The notes: generated by a model not told the origin, from the letters alone. A DNA stretch of 64,000 nucleotides from an uncultured Sulfurimonas sp. (GCF_963662755.1 NZ_OY759725.1:1997781-2061780), one strand, 5' to 3'; shown: positions 6,713-17,387, counted from the stretch's first letter. Program-made: numbers and translations.

Positions 6713-7753
6713 TTATATTTTACTAACTCTTTGACACTCTTTTACAAAGTGTATAGCGTTCTCTACCGGAACATCAGGAAGGATTCCGTGACCAAGATTA
6801 AATATATGACGTTTAGAACCCATAGTTTCTTGGATGACTTCAATGCACTCTGTTGTAGCTTCTTTAGAGTAAAGACGACATGGTTCCATATTTCCTTGAA
6901 GAACATATTTACTCCCGAGTTTCTCTTTTGCAAGGGACATTGGAGTTGACCAATCAACACCAAAAACATCGAAGTTTCCATATACTTTATCTAAAAATGC
7001 AGGGATGCCCTTAGGAAACATTATTATAGGAATATGAGGATATTTTTCTTTTAAGTACTCAGCTATCTCAACCATATATTTCCAAGAAAATTCATCATAT
7101 TTTCCAGGTTCTATTGCTGCAGCCCATGAGTCAAAAATCTGAACTACATCTACACCAGCTTGGATTTGTTTCTCCATATATAGTTTTACAACTTCAGTTA
7201 CTTTTGCAAGTATTTTATGAAGAAGAGCAGGGTTTGAGTACATCATTTTTTTACATAAATTGTAAGTTTTTGTACCTTCACCTTCTATCATATAAGTAGC
7301 TAAAGTCCATGGTGCACCTGTAAAACCTATAAGTGCAGTTTCTCCGCCTCTATTGTTTAACTCTTCTTTGATAAGTTTGATAGTTTCATAAACATAAGTA
7401 AGTTTAGATGCAGCTTCGTCACCACCGATAAGTCTATCTACGTCAGCTTCAGTTCTTACAGGGTCATTAAACTTTGGCCCAAAACCTTTGATAAATTCTA
7501 AATCCATTCCCATTTCATCTGGTACAACCAAGATATCGCTAAATAATATAGCAGCATCAACTCCTACAATGTCAATAGGTTGAAGTGTAACTTCGCAAGC
7601 TTTTTTTGGATCATGACAAAGATTCAAAAAGTTTCCTGCTTCTGCACGAACTTTCATGTATTGTGGTAAGTAACGACCTGCTTGTCTCATCATCCAAACC
7701 GGAGTATATGGAGTCTCTTTGCCAAAGCATGCATCTACAAATATTTTACTCAT
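6713..7753 (-). CDS. hemE: Uroporphyrinogen decarboxylase
   Basis: A 346-residue HemE, which removes four carboxyl groups from uroporphyrinogen III to make coproporphyrinogen III in heme synthesis. The N-terminal signature [19 protein letters not shown] is present, with the catalytic-site aspartate region [13 protein letters not shown], the GFTGAPWTL loop and the late [11 protein letters not shown] motif. Length matches the family (about 340-355). It is followed with no gap by a radical SAM gene in the same direction. Confidence 0.97.
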   Translation of the reverse strand: MSKIFVDACFGKETPYTPVWMMRQAGRYLPQYMKVRAEAGNFLNLCHDPKKACEVTLQPIDIVGVDAAILFSDILVVPDEMGMDLEFIKGFGPKFNDPVRTEADVDRLIGGDEAASKLTYVYETIKLIKEELNNRGGETALIGFTGAPWTLATYMIEGEGTKTYNLCKKMMYSNPALLHKILAKVTEVVKLYMEKQIQAGVDVVQIFDSWAAAIEPGKYDEFSWKYMVEIAEYLKEKYPHIPIIMFPKGIPAFLDKVYGNFDVFGVDWSTPMSLAKEKLGSKYVLQGNMEPCRLYSKEATTECIEVIQETMGSKRHIFNLGHGILPDVPVENAIHFVKECQRVSKI

Positions 7754-7786
7754 TTAATACCTTCTATATATATTTTTTTATTATAA

Positions 7787-8305
7787 TTAATGACTTTTTC
7801 CAACTTTTCCAAGAAAATAAAGTCCAACTGCTACAGCAGTTATAGATAGCGCGAAGTATAGCATATCTAGCGCGCCATTATATTGCGTATGACCAACTTT
7901 TTGAAAAAATCCAACAACAAGTACCATAACTATTACTTTTGAAATTTTATCTTTAAGCTGATCAAGTGAATGAATAGTTAAGATTTTGTTTTCATTTCCT
8001 TCTTCACACTTAGCAACATCTATATCTGAGATGAAAAGCTCATAAAGACCGAATGAAAAAAGAAGCATTACAACACCTATTAGATATAAATCTACTGCAC
8101 CAATAATTCCACCAACTACATTTTCATGAAAATTTTCAGGATGAGCATGATTTATGTATGTTGTTAAAACAAATTTTGCAGTTTCATAAATATCAAATGA
8201 AGCCACTACAAAAAGAATAACAGCACCCACAAGACCAAATAATACAGCTAGTATAATAATAAATCTAGAGCTCCAAAGAGAACTTTCAAATAACCTCTCT
8301 AACAC
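7787..8305 (-). CDS. YqhA/UPF0114 family membrane protein
   Basis: A 172-residue inner-membrane protein with about four hydrophobic segments (near residues 16-36, 66-88, 124-135 and 145-166). The N-terminal LERLFESSLWSSRF motif and the YLIGVVMLLFSFGLYELFIS segment are characteristic of the YqhA (UPF0114) family. Its function is unknown. The start touches the asd stop codon, so it is probably co-transcribed with asd. Nothing in the sequence suggests a specific partner. Confidence 0.85.
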   Translation of the reverse strand: MLERLFESSLWSSRFIIILAVLFGLVGAVILFVVASFDIYETAKFVLTTYINHAHPENFHENVVGGIIGAVDLYLIGVVMLLFSFGLYELFISDIDVAKCEEGNENKILTIHSLDQLKDKISKVIVMVLVVGFFQKVGHTQYNGALDMLYFALSITAVAVGLYFLGKVGKSH

Positions 8306-9340
8306 TTATTCTTCTCCTTGCATTTCTACCCATTTTTGAGCTATACGAACAGCATTTGTAGCTGCACCAACTCTTAAATTGTCTGCTACGATAAACATAT
8401 GAACGATGTTTTTTGCAAAGTTGTCATTTCTGATACGACCAACAAAAGTTTCATTCATATCTACACAAGTAGCAGGCATCGGATAGAGACTTTGAGATGG
8501 ATCATCAACTATTACGATGTTTGGTGCTTTTGAAAGAACTTCTCTTACTTCAGAAGCATCTATATCACAATCAAATGTAAGAGTAAGGGATTCTGCATGA
8601 CCACGAAGAGTAGGAACACGAACACAAGTAGCACTTAGTGGAATTTTTTTATGCATGATTTTAGTAGTTTCATTTACCATTTTCATCTCTTCTTTTGTGT
8701 ATCCATTTTCCATAAATACATCAATTTGAGGAATAACATTTAAAGCTATTTGATGTGGGAAAGATTTATGTTCAGCATCACTTAGTTTAAATGCAAAAAA
8801 ATCTTGCATCTGAGACACTAACTCTTCCATAGCACTTTTTCCACCACCTGATGTAGCTTGATATGTGCTAGCATCTACTCTTAAAAGACCGTAAGCTTTG
8901 TCAAGTGGTTTTAGTACTTGAACCATTTGTATAGTTGAGCAGTTTGGGTTTGCGATAATTCCAGTGTCACTCCATTTTGCAATATCTTCTGGATTTACTT
9001 CAGGAACAACCAAAGGAACATTTTTATCCATTCTGTAATGAGAAGTATTGTCAATAACAACCGCACCAGCTTTTACAGCATCTGGAGCAAATTCAGCACT
9101 AACGCTACCACCAGCAGAAAAAAGTGCTATTTCTACCTCTTCTTTTTTGAAAATATCATTAGTTAGCTCTTTGATAGTAACTTCTTTGCCATTAAACTCA
9201 ACACTATTTCCAGCACTTCTTGAGCTTGCCAATGGTACTAATTTGTTGATTGGAAAATCTATCTCTTGTAAAATTGTTAAAATTTCTTCACCTACTGCTC
9301 CATTTGCTCCAACTACTGCTACGTTATATTTTTTAGACAT
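8306..9340 (-). CDS. asd: Aspartate-semialdehyde dehydrogenase
   Basis: A 344-residue Asd, which reduces aspartyl phosphate to aspartate semialdehyde for lysine/diaminopimelate, threonine and methionine synthesis. The NADP-binding GANGAVGEEIL is at the N-terminus, the catalytic cysteine lies in NPNCSTIQM, and the QATSGGGKSAMEEL loop and the substrate-binding VRVPTLRGHAESLT with its histidine are visible. Length is typical. It lies between flgR and yqhA, all reading leftward with short gaps. Confidence 0.97.
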   Translation of the reverse strand: MSKKYNVAVVGANGAVGEEILTILQEIDFPINKLVPLASSRSAGNSVEFNGKEVTIKELTNDIFKKEEVEIALFSAGGSVSAEFAPDAVKAGAVVIDNTSHYRMDKNVPLVVPEVNPEDIAKWSDTGIIANPNCSTIQMVQVLKPLDKAYGLLRVDASTYQATSGGGKSAMEELVSQMQDFFAFKLSDAEHKSFPHQIALNVIPQIDVFMENGYTKEEMKMVNETTKIMHKKIPLSATCVRVPTLRGHAESLTLTFDCDIDASEVREVLSKAPNIVIVDDPSQSLYPMPATCVDMNETFVGRIRNDNFAKNIVHMFIVADNLRVGAATNAVRIAQKWVEMQGEE

Positions 9341-9354
9341 TGTTTTTCTCCTGT

Positions 9355-10503
9355 TTATTGTATTTTATTTTGTAAAAAAAGTTCATCTGCTGTTATTTCT
9401 TGAGTCTCACTAAGTATAACTGCTCTCTCAACAACGGAGATAAGTTCTCTTATGTTTCCTGGCCAATTGTATGTCAGTAGTTGCTCTTTTGCATCTTCAC
9501 TAAATCTTTTAAGTTCAAAACCGTATTTTTTACAGTTTATCTCAGTCATTGCATCTGCTATTTGTAGTATTTCATCTTTTCTTTTATTTAGCGGTGGAAT
9601 ACTAAGCGGTATAGTGTTTAAACGATAATATAAATCTTCTCTAAATTCTCCATCTTGTATCTTGTTTGTCAAATTCGCATTTGTTGCAGATATAACTCGT
9701 ATATCTATTTTTATACTCTTAGATGAACCCAGACGTCTTACTTCTTTTTCTTGTAATGCGCGAAGAAGTTTAGCTTGAACTCCATAAGGCATCTCTCCTA
9801 TCTCATCTAAAAAAAGTGTACCACCATTTGCGAGTTCAAACTGTCCTGCTTTAGCTTCAGATGCATCTGTAAATGCACCTTTTTCAAAGCCAAATAGCTC
9901 ACTTTCTATAAGATTTTCAGGAATCGCTGCCATATTTATAGCTACAAAAGGTTTCTTAGCTCTTGGCGAGTTTTTGTGAATGTAAGTTGCAAAAACTTCT
10001 TTACCAACACCACTTTGTCCAAGAAGAAGAATACTTGCATCTGTCTTACAAGCCTTGTCAGCTATGTTTAAAACACTTTTTAGTTCTTTAGATGTTCCTA
10101 AAAATCCACTAGCATCCACTTTAGTTTTTGTTTTTGGTGCAGACTTTTGAACTTTTTGTATCTTGTCTTCCCTTTTTATAGCAGCTACTAGAGTATCTAC
10201 ATCAAAAGGTTTTAGTAAAAAGTCTTTTACACCTAGTTGAATGGACTCAATGGCACGAGTAAGAGTGGCGTTTCCAGTCATTATAATAACTTCATACTTA
10301 CCATTTAACTCTTTTACAAACTCTATACCATCCATTTTTGGCATATTTATATCTGTGATAATAAGGTCAAATGTAGCATCTAGTTTTTTAAGGGCATCTA
10401 CTGCATTTTTGAATGTGATGATTTCAAACTCTTCATAATCGCTCATAGCGATTTCAAGAGATTTACGCATATTTATATCGTCTTCAACTATTGCGATTTT
10501 CAC
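9355..10503 (-). CDS. flgR: Sigma-54-dependent flagellar response regulator FlgR
   Basis: A 382-residue NtrC-family activator. The N-terminal receiver (IVEDD, phospho-acceptor in [10 protein letters not shown] in LLKPFD) is followed by an AAA+ sigma-54 domain with Walker [10 protein letters not shown], the loop GAFTDA and Walker [11 protein letters not shown]. It ends about 20 residues after the AAA+ domain with no C-terminal Fis-type helix-turn-helix, as in Helicobacter pylori FlgR, which activates sigma-54 without enhancer binding. FlgR with the kinase FlgS turns on middle flagellar genes. The linkage with gyrA is known from H. pylori. Flagellar genes flhB, flhF and flhG lie elsewhere in the window. 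Confidence 0.88.
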   Translation of the reverse strand: MKIAIVEDDINMRKSLEIAMSDYEEFEIITFKNAVDALKKLDATFDLIITDINMPKMDGIEFVKELNGKYEVIIMTGNATLTRAIESIQLGVKDFLLKPFDVDTLVAAIKREDKIQKVQKSAPKTKTKVDASGFLGTSKELKSVLNIADKACKTDASILLLGQSGVGKEVFATYIHKNSPRAKKPFVAINMAAIPENLIESELFGFEKGAFTDASEAKAGQFELANGGTLFLDEIGEMPYGVQAKLLRALQEKEVRRLGSSKSIKIDIRVISATNANLTNKIQDGEFREDLYYRLNTIPLSIPPLNKRKDEILQIADAMTEINCKKYGFELKRFSEDAKEQLLTYNWPGNIRELISVVERAVILSETQEITADELFLQNKIQ

Positions 10504-10514
10504 TATATTAGCCC

Positions 10515-10928
10515 TTATTTTAAAGGGGCAATTCTAGCGAAATTTTCATTAAAATCGACTTTGAAACAAGTTGTTTTTAGAGTTAGTATGGTTGTGGAGC
10601 TGTTTTTATAGTTAGTAGTATTTTCTCTATGTTTTACATGAAGACCAAGTTGGTGCATATAGTTTATAAACTTTTGAGAATTTTTTGAGATAATACTTTT
10701 TAAATCTTCATCTCCGTCGCTTGTAAGAATAAATGATTTTTGAGGTTTTCCTATGCATTTTTTCATAGACTTTGATATATAAAGTGTTTCATTATATAGA
10801 GTGGCATCTTTTACTACATAACGATAAGATATAAGAAACTCTTGTGCATCAAGAGATGCAAAAGAGATAAGAAGGATTACTGAGCAAATTGCGCGTGTGA
10901 TAGAACTATTTCCATCTCTACTTCGCAT
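10515..10928 (-). CDS. Exported protein of unknown function
   Basis: A 137-residue protein, not recognised. The N-terminus has arginines followed by a hydrophobic stretch (AICSVILLISFASLDAQ), which looks like a signal peptide cut after ALxA-like residues. It has two cysteines (near residues 58 and 121) that could form a periplasmic disulfide. The start lies 52 bases inside the preceding LPP20-like gene, so translation is probably coupled. It sits between that gene and flgR. Confidence 0.6.
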   Translation of the reverse strand: MRSRDGNSSITRAICSVILLISFASLDAQEFLISYRYVVKDATLYNETLYISKSMKKCIGKPQKSFILTSDGDEDLKSIISKNSQKFINYMHQLGLHVKHRENTTNYKNSSTTILTLKTTCFKVDFNENFARIAPLK

Positions 10929-11443
10929 AAACCCTCTTTAAAAGTTGTCTCAACTACATTTGCGTTTCTAACCATTGCTTGGACAGATGTGCGGATAGTT
11001 GATCTTTTAACCATCATATTTTTGATTAAGTCTTGACCATCAATATGAACGCCTTTTACCTTTTCAGCTATAAGTCTGTAAGCATCCGCTGTTGCTGCTC
11101 TTTTTGCAAGGGCATAAGCTTGAGCAGGAGAAGAAGTGTTCATAGGTGCTACGCCTTGACCAGTAACACTTATGAGAATATCTCTTTTTTCGCTTAAAAT
11201 TTGTTCACCTTCTTTAACAGGTTTTTTAGGTGCTTTCATTTTATTCATTTCTGATTCTATTGAACTTAGTTTTTCTTCAACAGTAGAAACTTTTGTATCT
11301 ATAGTCGATACTTTAGTGTCTATGCCTGAGACTTGATTTTCTAAAGAATCTATTTTGTCAAAGCTTTCTATAGTTTGAGGTGCTGAAGTAGCTACTAATG
11401 AAGAAGCCCCTAAAAATGCTACTAGAAGTAGAGAGTATTTCAT
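10877..11443 (-). CDS. LPP20-family exported protein with coiled coil
   Basis: A 188-residue secreted protein. It has a signal peptide (residues 1-20, ending LVATSA), then a heptad-rich coiled coil with repeats of the type VSTIDTKVSTVEEKLSSIES (about 30-70), then a C-terminal LPP20-like domain (AYALAKRAATADAYRLIAEKVKGVHIDG...). LPP20 proteins are surface or outer-membrane associated in Helicobacter, and related domains occur in FlgP/FlgT flagellar proteins. There is no lipobox cysteine, so this copy is soluble periplasmic or associates by its coiled coil. It is linked to gyrA and flgR; a flagellar role is possible but not shown. Confidence 0.75.
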   Translation of the reverse strand: MKYSLLLVAFLGASSLVATSAPQTIESFDKIDSLENQVSGIDTKVSTIDTKVSTVEEKLSSIESEMNKMKAPKKPVKEGEQILSEKRDILISVTGQGVAPMNTSSPAQAYALAKRAATADAYRLIAEKVKGVHIDGQDLIKNMMVKRSTIRTSVQAMVRNANVVETTFKEGLCEVEMEIVLSHAQFAQ

Positions 11444-11510
11444 AGTGTATCCCTTTAATTAGGCACACAAAAGTGTGCCTTTGATTTTATTGTAATTTTT
11501 AAAGCAACTA

Positions 11511-14000
11511 CTATTCCACATCTAAGATACTGATAGGAGTGATGTCATCTTCTTCATCATCTTCTTCAGGTTGTTTTGGACAACGAGAAACACTTGCAAC
11601 ATCATCGCCTTTAACTATATAAACACCAGAAGTGTTTCTGCTAGATTTTGAGATAGTTTGCATATCTACTCTTATCATCTTACCAGCTTTTGTAAGTGCC
11701 ATCATGTCCATAGTCTCATCAACCATTAGACAACCAACTACATATTTACCAGTTTTGTTAGTCATCTTCATCGCGATAACACCACTTCCACCACGATTAG
11801 TTAAACGATACTCTCCAGCATCTGTACGTTTTCCTATACCTTTTTCAGATATAACTAAAATCTCTTGTTCATCATTTGAGATAATGTTAGCATCTATTAC
11901 TTCATCATCAGTATGTTTAAATTTAATACCTCTAACACCACGAGTGCTACGACCTTGCTCACGAGTTTTTTCAATATCAAACTTGATACATTGCGCTAAT
12001 TTAGTAACTATAAATAGATATTTTATAGAACGGTCTGCAATTTTTGCAGTGATTAGTTCATCGTCATCATCAAGAACAATAGCTCTTACTCCGTTGCTTC
12101 TGATGTTAGAAAATTCACTTAAATTAGTACGTTTTACAACACCTTTTTGTGTGAAAAATACTAAACCTTTCTCCTCACTAAAGTCAGTTGTAGGAATGAT
12201 AGAGCGGATTCTCTCATCTGCCATAAGGTTAAGAAGATTTACAACTGCTTTTCCTTTAGCTATTCTACTTCCCTCAGGAATTTTATAAACTTTTAACCAG
12301 TGAAGTTGACCACGGTCTGTTACAAAAAGAAGTGTGTCGTGAGTGTTACAAGTGAAAAATCTCTCTATAAAATCATCTTCATAAGTTGTTACAGCAGTTT
12401 TACCTTTACCACCACGTTTTTGTTTTTCATACAGAGTTAAAGGAACTCTTTTTATGTAACCTCTATGAGTAATAGTAACTACCATTGGCTCATTAGGGAT
12501 TAAGTCTTCGATATCTATATCATCATAATCGTCTTCTATATCTGTTCTTCTTTCATTAGAACCATATGTCACAAGGGCTTCATCAAACTCTTCATCAATA
12601 ATGCCATGTAAAACTTTTTCACTTTTTAGAATTGACTCTAAGTAAGCAATAAGTTCTATTAGTTCACGTAACTCATTTTCGATTTTTTCAATTTCTAAAC
12701 CTGTTAATCTTCCAAGTCTCATAGCGACAATGCTTGCTGCTTGAATATCTGAAAAATCAAACTCACTAACTAAGTTTTCTCTTGCAAGTTCTTCATTTTT
12801 AGAAGCTCTAATAACTCTGATAACGTCCTCTATAATAGAGATAGCTTTCTTTAAACCTTCTAGGATATGTGCACGTGCTTTTGCTTTTTCAAGGTCAAAA
12901 ATTGTACGACGAATGATAATAGTTTTACGGTGATTTATAAAGTGTTTTAAAATATCAATAATTCCAAAAATTCTTGGTTCTTGATTTAAGATAGATAACA
13001 TGATGATACCAAAAGTATTTTGCATGCTTGTTTGTTTAAATAGATTGTTAAGAACAATTTCGCTCATTGCATCGCGTTTAAGTTCTATAACAACTCTCAT
13101 ACCATCGCGATCTGATTCATCACGAACTTCAGAAACACCATCTATCATCTTGTCTTTAACTAAATTTGCAATGTTTTCTATAAGACGAGCTTTATTTACT
13201 TGATAAGGAAGTTCATCAATAACTATAACTTCTTTTTTTGCTTTTTGTTCTATATGTGTTTTAGCACGAACTTTTATGCGACCACGACCACTCTCATAAG
13301 CATCCATAATGCCTTTTTTACCAAAGATTGTACCTCCAGTTGGAAAGTCTGGTGCTTTAATATGCTCCATGATTTCTGATAAAGATATTTTAGGGTTTGC
13401 TAGCAGGGCCTTAAGTCCTGTTAAAATCTCTTTAGGGTTATGAGGAGGAATATTTGTAGCCATACCAACAGCAATCCCTGAAGAACCATTAATAAGAAGA
13501 TTTGGAACACGAGTAGGCATAACATCTGGCTCTTTTGTAGTACCATCATAGTTGTCTATCATGTTTACAGTGTTTTTTTCTAAATCTTTAAGCAACTCTC
13601 CTGCATATTTAGTCATACGTGCTTCAGTATATCTCATAGCTGCAGCATTGTCACCATCTACAGAACCGAAGTTTCCTTGACCATCAACAAGTTGCATACG
13701 CATAGAAAAATCTTGTGCCATACGAACAAGTGCATCATAAACCGCAGTATCGCCATGTGGATGATATTGACCGATAACATCACCAACAATACGTGCTGAT
13801 TTTTTAAATTTAGCCCCATGAGAAAGGCTTAGTTTATCCATAGCGTATAAAATTCTTCGGTGAACTGGTTTAAGACCATCACGAACGTCTGGCAGGGCAC
13901 GACCTACGATTACACTCATCGAGTAATCAAGGTAACTGTTTTGAAGAGTCTCCTCTATATTAATAGTTTGAATATCGTCGTTGTTTAGCAAATTGCTCAT
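11511..14000 (-). CDS. gyrA: DNA gyrase subunit A
   Basis: An 829-residue GyrA, the strand-cutting subunit of DNA gyrase. The start chosen is the ATG at 14000, 8 bases after AGGTG; an in-frame GTG at 14009 would overlap that ribosome site. The active-site tyrosine is Y124 in [11 protein letters not shown]. The quinolone-resistance region reads [16 protein letters not shown] with threonine at residue 85, equivalent to wild-type Thr86 of Campylobacter. The C-terminal half has the repeated beta-pinwheel blades and a GyrA box-like QKRGGKGK. The extreme C-terminus is acidic. Confidence 0.98.
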   Translation of the reverse strand: MSNLLNNDDIQTINIEETLQNSYLDYSMSVIVGRALPDVRDGLKPVHRRILYAMDKLSLSHGAKFKKSARIVGDVIGQYHPHGDTAVYDALVRMAQDFSMRMQLVDGQGNFGSVDGDNAAAMRYTEARMTKYAGELLKDLEKNTVNMIDNYDGTTKEPDVMPTRVPNLLINGSSGIAVGMATNIPPHNPKEILTGLKALLANPKISLSEIMEHIKAPDFPTGGTIFGKKGIMDAYESGRGRIKVRAKTHIEQKAKKEVIVIDELPYQVNKARLIENIANLVKDKMIDGVSEVRDESDRDGMRVVIELKRDAMSEIVLNNLFKQTSMQNTFGIIMLSILNQEPRIFGIIDILKHFINHRKTIIIRRTIFDLEKAKARAHILEGLKKAISIIEDVIRVIRASKNEELARENLVSEFDFSDIQAASIVAMRLGRLTGLEIEKIENELRELIELIAYLESILKSEKVLHGIIDEEFDEALVTYGSNERRTDIEDDYDDIDIEDLIPNEPMVVTITHRGYIKRVPLTLYEKQKRGGKGKTAVTTYEDDFIERFFTCNTHDTLLFVTDRGQLHWLKVYKIPEGSRIAKGKAVVNLLNLMADERIRSIIPTTDFSEEKGLVFFTQKGVVKRTNLSEFSNIRSNGVRAIVLDDDDELITAKIADRSIKYLFIVTKLAQCIKFDIEKTREQGRSTRGVRGIKFKHTDDEVIDANIISNDEQEILVISEKGIGKRTDAGEYRLTNRGGSGVIAMKMTNKTGKYVVGCLMVDETMDMMALTKAGKMIRVDMQTISKSSRNTSGVYIVKGDDVASVSRCPKQPEEDDEEDDITPISILDVE

Positions 14001-14219
14001 ATAACACACCTAATCTTGTAAAATAAAATCTATTTATAATAGCTGATACTCCCTTAAGTTATATGTAAAGATATTCAATATGATTTACTAGATTTTAAAG
14101 TGTGAATAAGTGAAACCGTAAATATAGATGAGATGCAATTGTCTTTATAAAATATCATATAAGATTAAGTTATTGCTTGTACAATACTTAAGATTAAATT
14201 TAATAAAAAAGGTTTTTAA

Positions 14220-15515
14220 GTGGGTGATTTTACTTCTAAGTACAAGGTAACATATGGTAATGGCATAACACAAACAGAAAGTAGAGTAGATGCAGGAAAA
14301 GTAATAGACAATGGATTAGTTCCACTTGTTTATTTAGCAATAATTGTTATAACTTTAATAGCAGCTATTCCCTTTTTACTTCTTAGTCCTCTTTTTGTTT
14401 ACCTTTATACTCCATATAAAAAAGTCAAAGACTTACTAAAAAGTAACAAAGAAATTGCAGAATATAGTAATGATTATTTAATAAGTAAAGGTTATAAGAA
14501 CTTTGGTGTTTTAGCAGGTGGCATAAAGATAAAATTTTATTTATTTATGCTTGTTCTTATTGTCGCTTGTGGATTTATAGATTATTATGTTTTTACAAAT
14601 TTTAATCTTAAAAAATTAGCACAGTTTTCTTTAGAGATGCTAAGAGCTTCAGTTCCTATATTGCTTGCTTATCCTATTGGATTTTTACTTTTTCATAAAA
14701 ATAGAAAGGTTCTTTTTAATCTCTTAGAAGTAGATTCATTATTTGGACAGCGACTATTTAGATTTACAACTAGACACTATAAAAAAATGATATTTTTTAT
14801 ACTTTTAATTGTAAGTACATATTTTGGACACAATATCTACTTTGATTATAAAGCACAAAGTGATTTTAAATACACAGAACTTACTTATGAAATGCGTGAT
14901 GTTAAACCTACACAAGAAAACATAGCAATGTTAAAAGAGTATATGCAAGAAAATTCTATAAAGATAGATGACTCTTTTTATGGAAATGATTTCCTTTACG
15001 GTTTGGCTTATAAGTTTGATAGCATTGTATATGGAGAAGATTTTTACAAAGATGAGTATATTTATATATATAAAAGCCTCTCAAGAAATTATATTACAAA
15101 GACTGTTTTAGAAAGTATATTAACTCAAAATTATTATGAGGATACTTATGAGAAAAATTATAAATTAGTATTTAATATGTTAAAAATATATAAAGAGTTA
15201 GGTGGCGATATCAATATTAAAAATACTTCAACCACTAAATCTTCATTGGGTAAAATCAAAAATATAGAATCATACTATGCAGCAAAAAAATTAGGTGCAA
15301 ATTTTGATGATGTTAAGTATGAAATTATTACTCGTATTATAAATGTCTTGGGAGCTAAAGATAAAGGATATTCAAAACGATTAGCAAATTTAATAATAGA
15401 TATTAAACCATCTAAAACGATTGCTAAAGAGATTTTAGATGAAAATAAATATGAATTAAAATCAAATCGTCAAATATCAGCATTGATGGCTTTAGAAAAA
15501 ATAGCAAAAGATTAA
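14220..15515 (+). CDS. Membrane protein of unknown function
   Basis: A 431-residue protein not recognised as a family. It starts with GTG behind a weak AAGG site. Four hydrophobic segments are visible (about residues 34-62, 107-127, 142-160 and 189-206), then a soluble C-terminal half of about 220 residues rich in Y, K and E with repeated helical pairs. It stands alone between divergent gyrA and the plus-strand amt genes. Its codon use is more A/T-rich than its neighbours and it lacks conserved motifs I know, which could mean lineage-specific origin. Confidence 0.6.
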   Translation: MGDFTSKYKVTYGNGITQTESRVDAGKVIDNGLVPLVYLAIIVITLIAAIPFLLLSPLFVYLYTPYKKVKDLLKSNKEIAEYSNDYLISKGYKNFGVLAGGIKIKFYLFMLVLIVACGFIDYYVFTNFNLKKLAQFSLEMLRASVPILLAYPIGFLLFHKNRKVLFNLLEVDSLFGQRLFRFTTRHYKKMIFFILLIVSTYFGHNIYFDYKAQSDFKYTELTYEMRDVKPTQENIAMLKEYMQENSIKIDDSFYGNDFLYGLAYKFDSIVYGEDFYKDEYIYIYKSLSRNYITKTVLESILTQNYYEDTYEKNYKLVFNMLKIYKELGGDINIKNTSTTKSSLGKIKNIESYYAAKKLGANFDDVKYEIITRIINVLGAKDKGYSKRLANLIIDIKPSKTIAKEILDENKYELKSNRQISALMALEKIAKD

Positions 15516-15538
15516 GCAAAATATATTAAATTAATTTA

Positions 15539-15555
15539 TGATTAAAAATTAATCA
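15539..15555. promoter_or_regulatory. 17-bp palindrome upstream of the first amt gene (candidate operator)
   Basis: TGATTAAAAATTAATCA: two perfect 7-bp arms around AAA. The same 17 bases occur at 17388-17404 upstream of the second amt gene. The centre is 40 bases before the -10 box here and 39 before it there. This is the layout of an activator site just upstream of the -35 region. The binding protein is not known. Confidence 0.6.
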
Positions 15556-15586
15556 GTTTTTTGACTAATAGCTTTTGTTAAACTTG

Positions 15587-15592
15587 TATACT
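15587..15592 (+). promoter_or_regulatory. -10 box (TATACT) of the first amt gene
   Basis: TATACT preceded by TTG, 26 bases before the ATG. A TTGACT at 15561-15566 is 20 bases upstream, too far for a good -35, which fits a promoter needing an activator. Confidence 0.45.
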
Positions 15593-15617
15593 TTTGGTAA
15601 ATAAACTATAAGGATAC

Positions 15618-16874
15618 ATGATGAAGAGATTATTTATTGCTTTGTTAGCGTTACCAACTTTGGTATTTGCTCAAGATACATTAAGCAGTGGTGACACTGC
15701 ATGGATGCTAGTTGCTACTGCTTTTGTAATGTTAATGACACCAGCAGGACTTGCACTGTTTTATGGAGGATTAACACGAAGTAAAAATGTGCTTAATACT
15801 ATAGGAATGAGTTTTGGCGCTTATGCAGTTGGAACTTTAGTGTGGGTATTGGTTGGTTATTCTATTGCATTTGGTGATGGTGATTTTATAGGTACAGGTA
15901 AGGTTATGTTATCAGGAATTACATCTGATTCATTAAGTGGTACTATTCCTGAGCTTTTATTTGTAGCATTTCAAGGAACTTTCGCTGCTATTGCTGTTGC
16001 TATTGCTAGTGGGTCTATGATAGAGAGAGTTAAATTTTCTACATTTATGATATTTGTTGCTCTTTGGGTTCTTGCTGTTTATGCCCCTGTAACACACTGG
16101 GCATGGGGTGGTGGTACTACACTTAACTTCGGTGAGATGGACTTTGCTGGTGGTACAGTTGTTCACTTAAATGCTGGTGTAGCTGGTTTTGTTGTAGCGA
16201 TGATTTTAGGACGTAGAAAAGATTATGGTAAAGCTATAATTAAACCTTTTTCGCCTGTTTTAGTTGTACTAGGTGCTGCTCTATTATGGTTTGGATGGTT
16301 TGGTTTTAATGCTGGTAGTGAAGTTGCTGCTGATGGTGTCTCTGCATCTGCATTTCTTGTAACTAATGTTGCGGCTTCTCTTGGAGTTATTGGTTGGATA
16401 ACGGTTGAGTGGTTAGTTTATAAAAAAGCTACTTTAGTTGGTGGTGCATCTGGTGCAGTAGCTGGTCTTGTTGCTATAACTCCTGCATCTGGTTCTGCTG
16501 GAGTTGATGGAGCTATAATCATAGGTTTAGTCGGTGGTGCTTTAGGTTTTTATGGTGTTGCTAAACTTAAAAGTATGTTTAAAGTTGATGACTCATTAGA
16601 TGCATTTTGGATTCATGGTTTAGTTGGCATCTGGGGTTCAATTGCAACGGCACTATTTATAGCTGATTATGCAATGCCAGAAGATTATAGTATGGGTTCA
16701 CAATTAGTAGCTCAATTTAGTGCTATTGGTTTAACTATAGTGTATAGTGCTATTGCAACTGCAATAGTGTATTTTATAGCTTCAGCTGTAACTGGTGGCG
16801 GTAGAGTTGATGAAGAAACTGAGAGTCGTGGTCTTGATGAAACCGTTCATGGTGAAAAGGCTATTAATTTATAA
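15618..16874 (+). CDS. amt: Ammonium transporter (Amt), first copy
   Basis: A 418-residue Amt channel that conducts ammonium/ammonia across the inner membrane. An N-terminal signal peptide (LFIALLALPTLVFAQ) precedes eleven membrane segments, as in processed AmtB. The pore histidines are H183 (GTVVHLNAG) and H333 (DAFWIHGLVG), with D175 in MDFAGG. The ribosome site AAGG is too close to the first ATG, so the second ATG at 15621 is perhaps the true start. It is followed by glnK after a hairpin-rich gap, the usual Amt-PII pairing. The C-terminus ends ETVHGEKAINL, a typical PII-contacting tail. Confidence 0.95.
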   Translation: MMKRLFIALLALPTLVFAQDTLSSGDTAWMLVATAFVMLMTPAGLALFYGGLTRSKNVLNTIGMSFGAYAVGTLVWVLVGYSIAFGDGDFIGTGKVMLSGITSDSLSGTIPELLFVAFQGTFAAIAVAIASGSMIERVKFSTFMIFVALWVLAVYAPVTHWAWGGGTTLNFGEMDFAGGTVVHLNAGVAGFVVAMILGRRKDYGKAIIKPFSPVLVVLGAALLWFGWFGFNAGSEVAADGVSASAFLVTNVAASLGVIGWITVEWLVYKKATLVGGASGAVAGLVAITPASGSAGVDGAIIIGLVGGALGFYGVAKLKSMFKVDDSLDAFWIHGLVGIWGSIATALFIADYAMPEDYSMGSQLVAQFSAIGLTIVYSAIATAIVYFIASAVTGGGRVDEETESRGLDETVHGEKAINL

Positions 16875-16875
16875 C

Positions 16876-16899
16876 GCTAAAGGAACACGTCCCTTTAGC
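16876..16899 (+). terminator. Hairpin 1 after the first amt gene
   Basis: GCTAAAGG pairs with CCTTTAGC around an 8-base loop, starting two bases after the amt stop codon. No long T-run follows, so it may be an attenuator, RNA-stability hairpin or weak terminator. Confidence 0.4.
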
Positions 16900-16906
16900 T
16901 TCCTCG

Positions 16907-16928
16907 TTCCACCTTTCCAAAGGTGGAA
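16907..16928. repeat. Hairpin 2 between amt and glnK
   Basis: A near-perfect inverted repeat, TTCCACCTTT with AAAGGTGGAA, separated by only two bases. It is similar in sequence to hairpin 3 at 16956-16979 (shared GTTCCACCT), suggesting a duplicated palindromic unit. Confidence 0.5.
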
Positions 16929-16955
16929 TGCCAATAGTAAATCTAAGTAAGTTAA

Positions 16956-16979
16956 GTTCCACCTCTGAAGAGGTAGAAC
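16956..16979. repeat. Hairpin 3 between amt and glnK
   Basis: GTTC-C-ACCTC pairs with GAGGT-A-GAAC with one mismatch around a TGAA loop. It repeats the GTTCCACCT arm of hairpin 2. Together the three hairpins occupy the 166-base gap before glnK. Confidence 0.45.
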
Positions 16980-16995
16980 TAGAAAGTTGCTTTAA

Positions 16996-17379
<384 letters not shown>

Positions 17380-17387
17380 TTTACAAC

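Noticed and set aside
11632..12288. 218-codon plus-strand frame inside gyrA
   Set aside because: Antisense shadow of the well-conserved gyrA C-terminal domain.
15539..15555. FNR/CRP-type site for the amt palindrome
   Set aside because: FNR needs TTGAT-N4-ATCAA; here the TGAT and ATCA parts are nine bases apart, so arm spacing does not fit.
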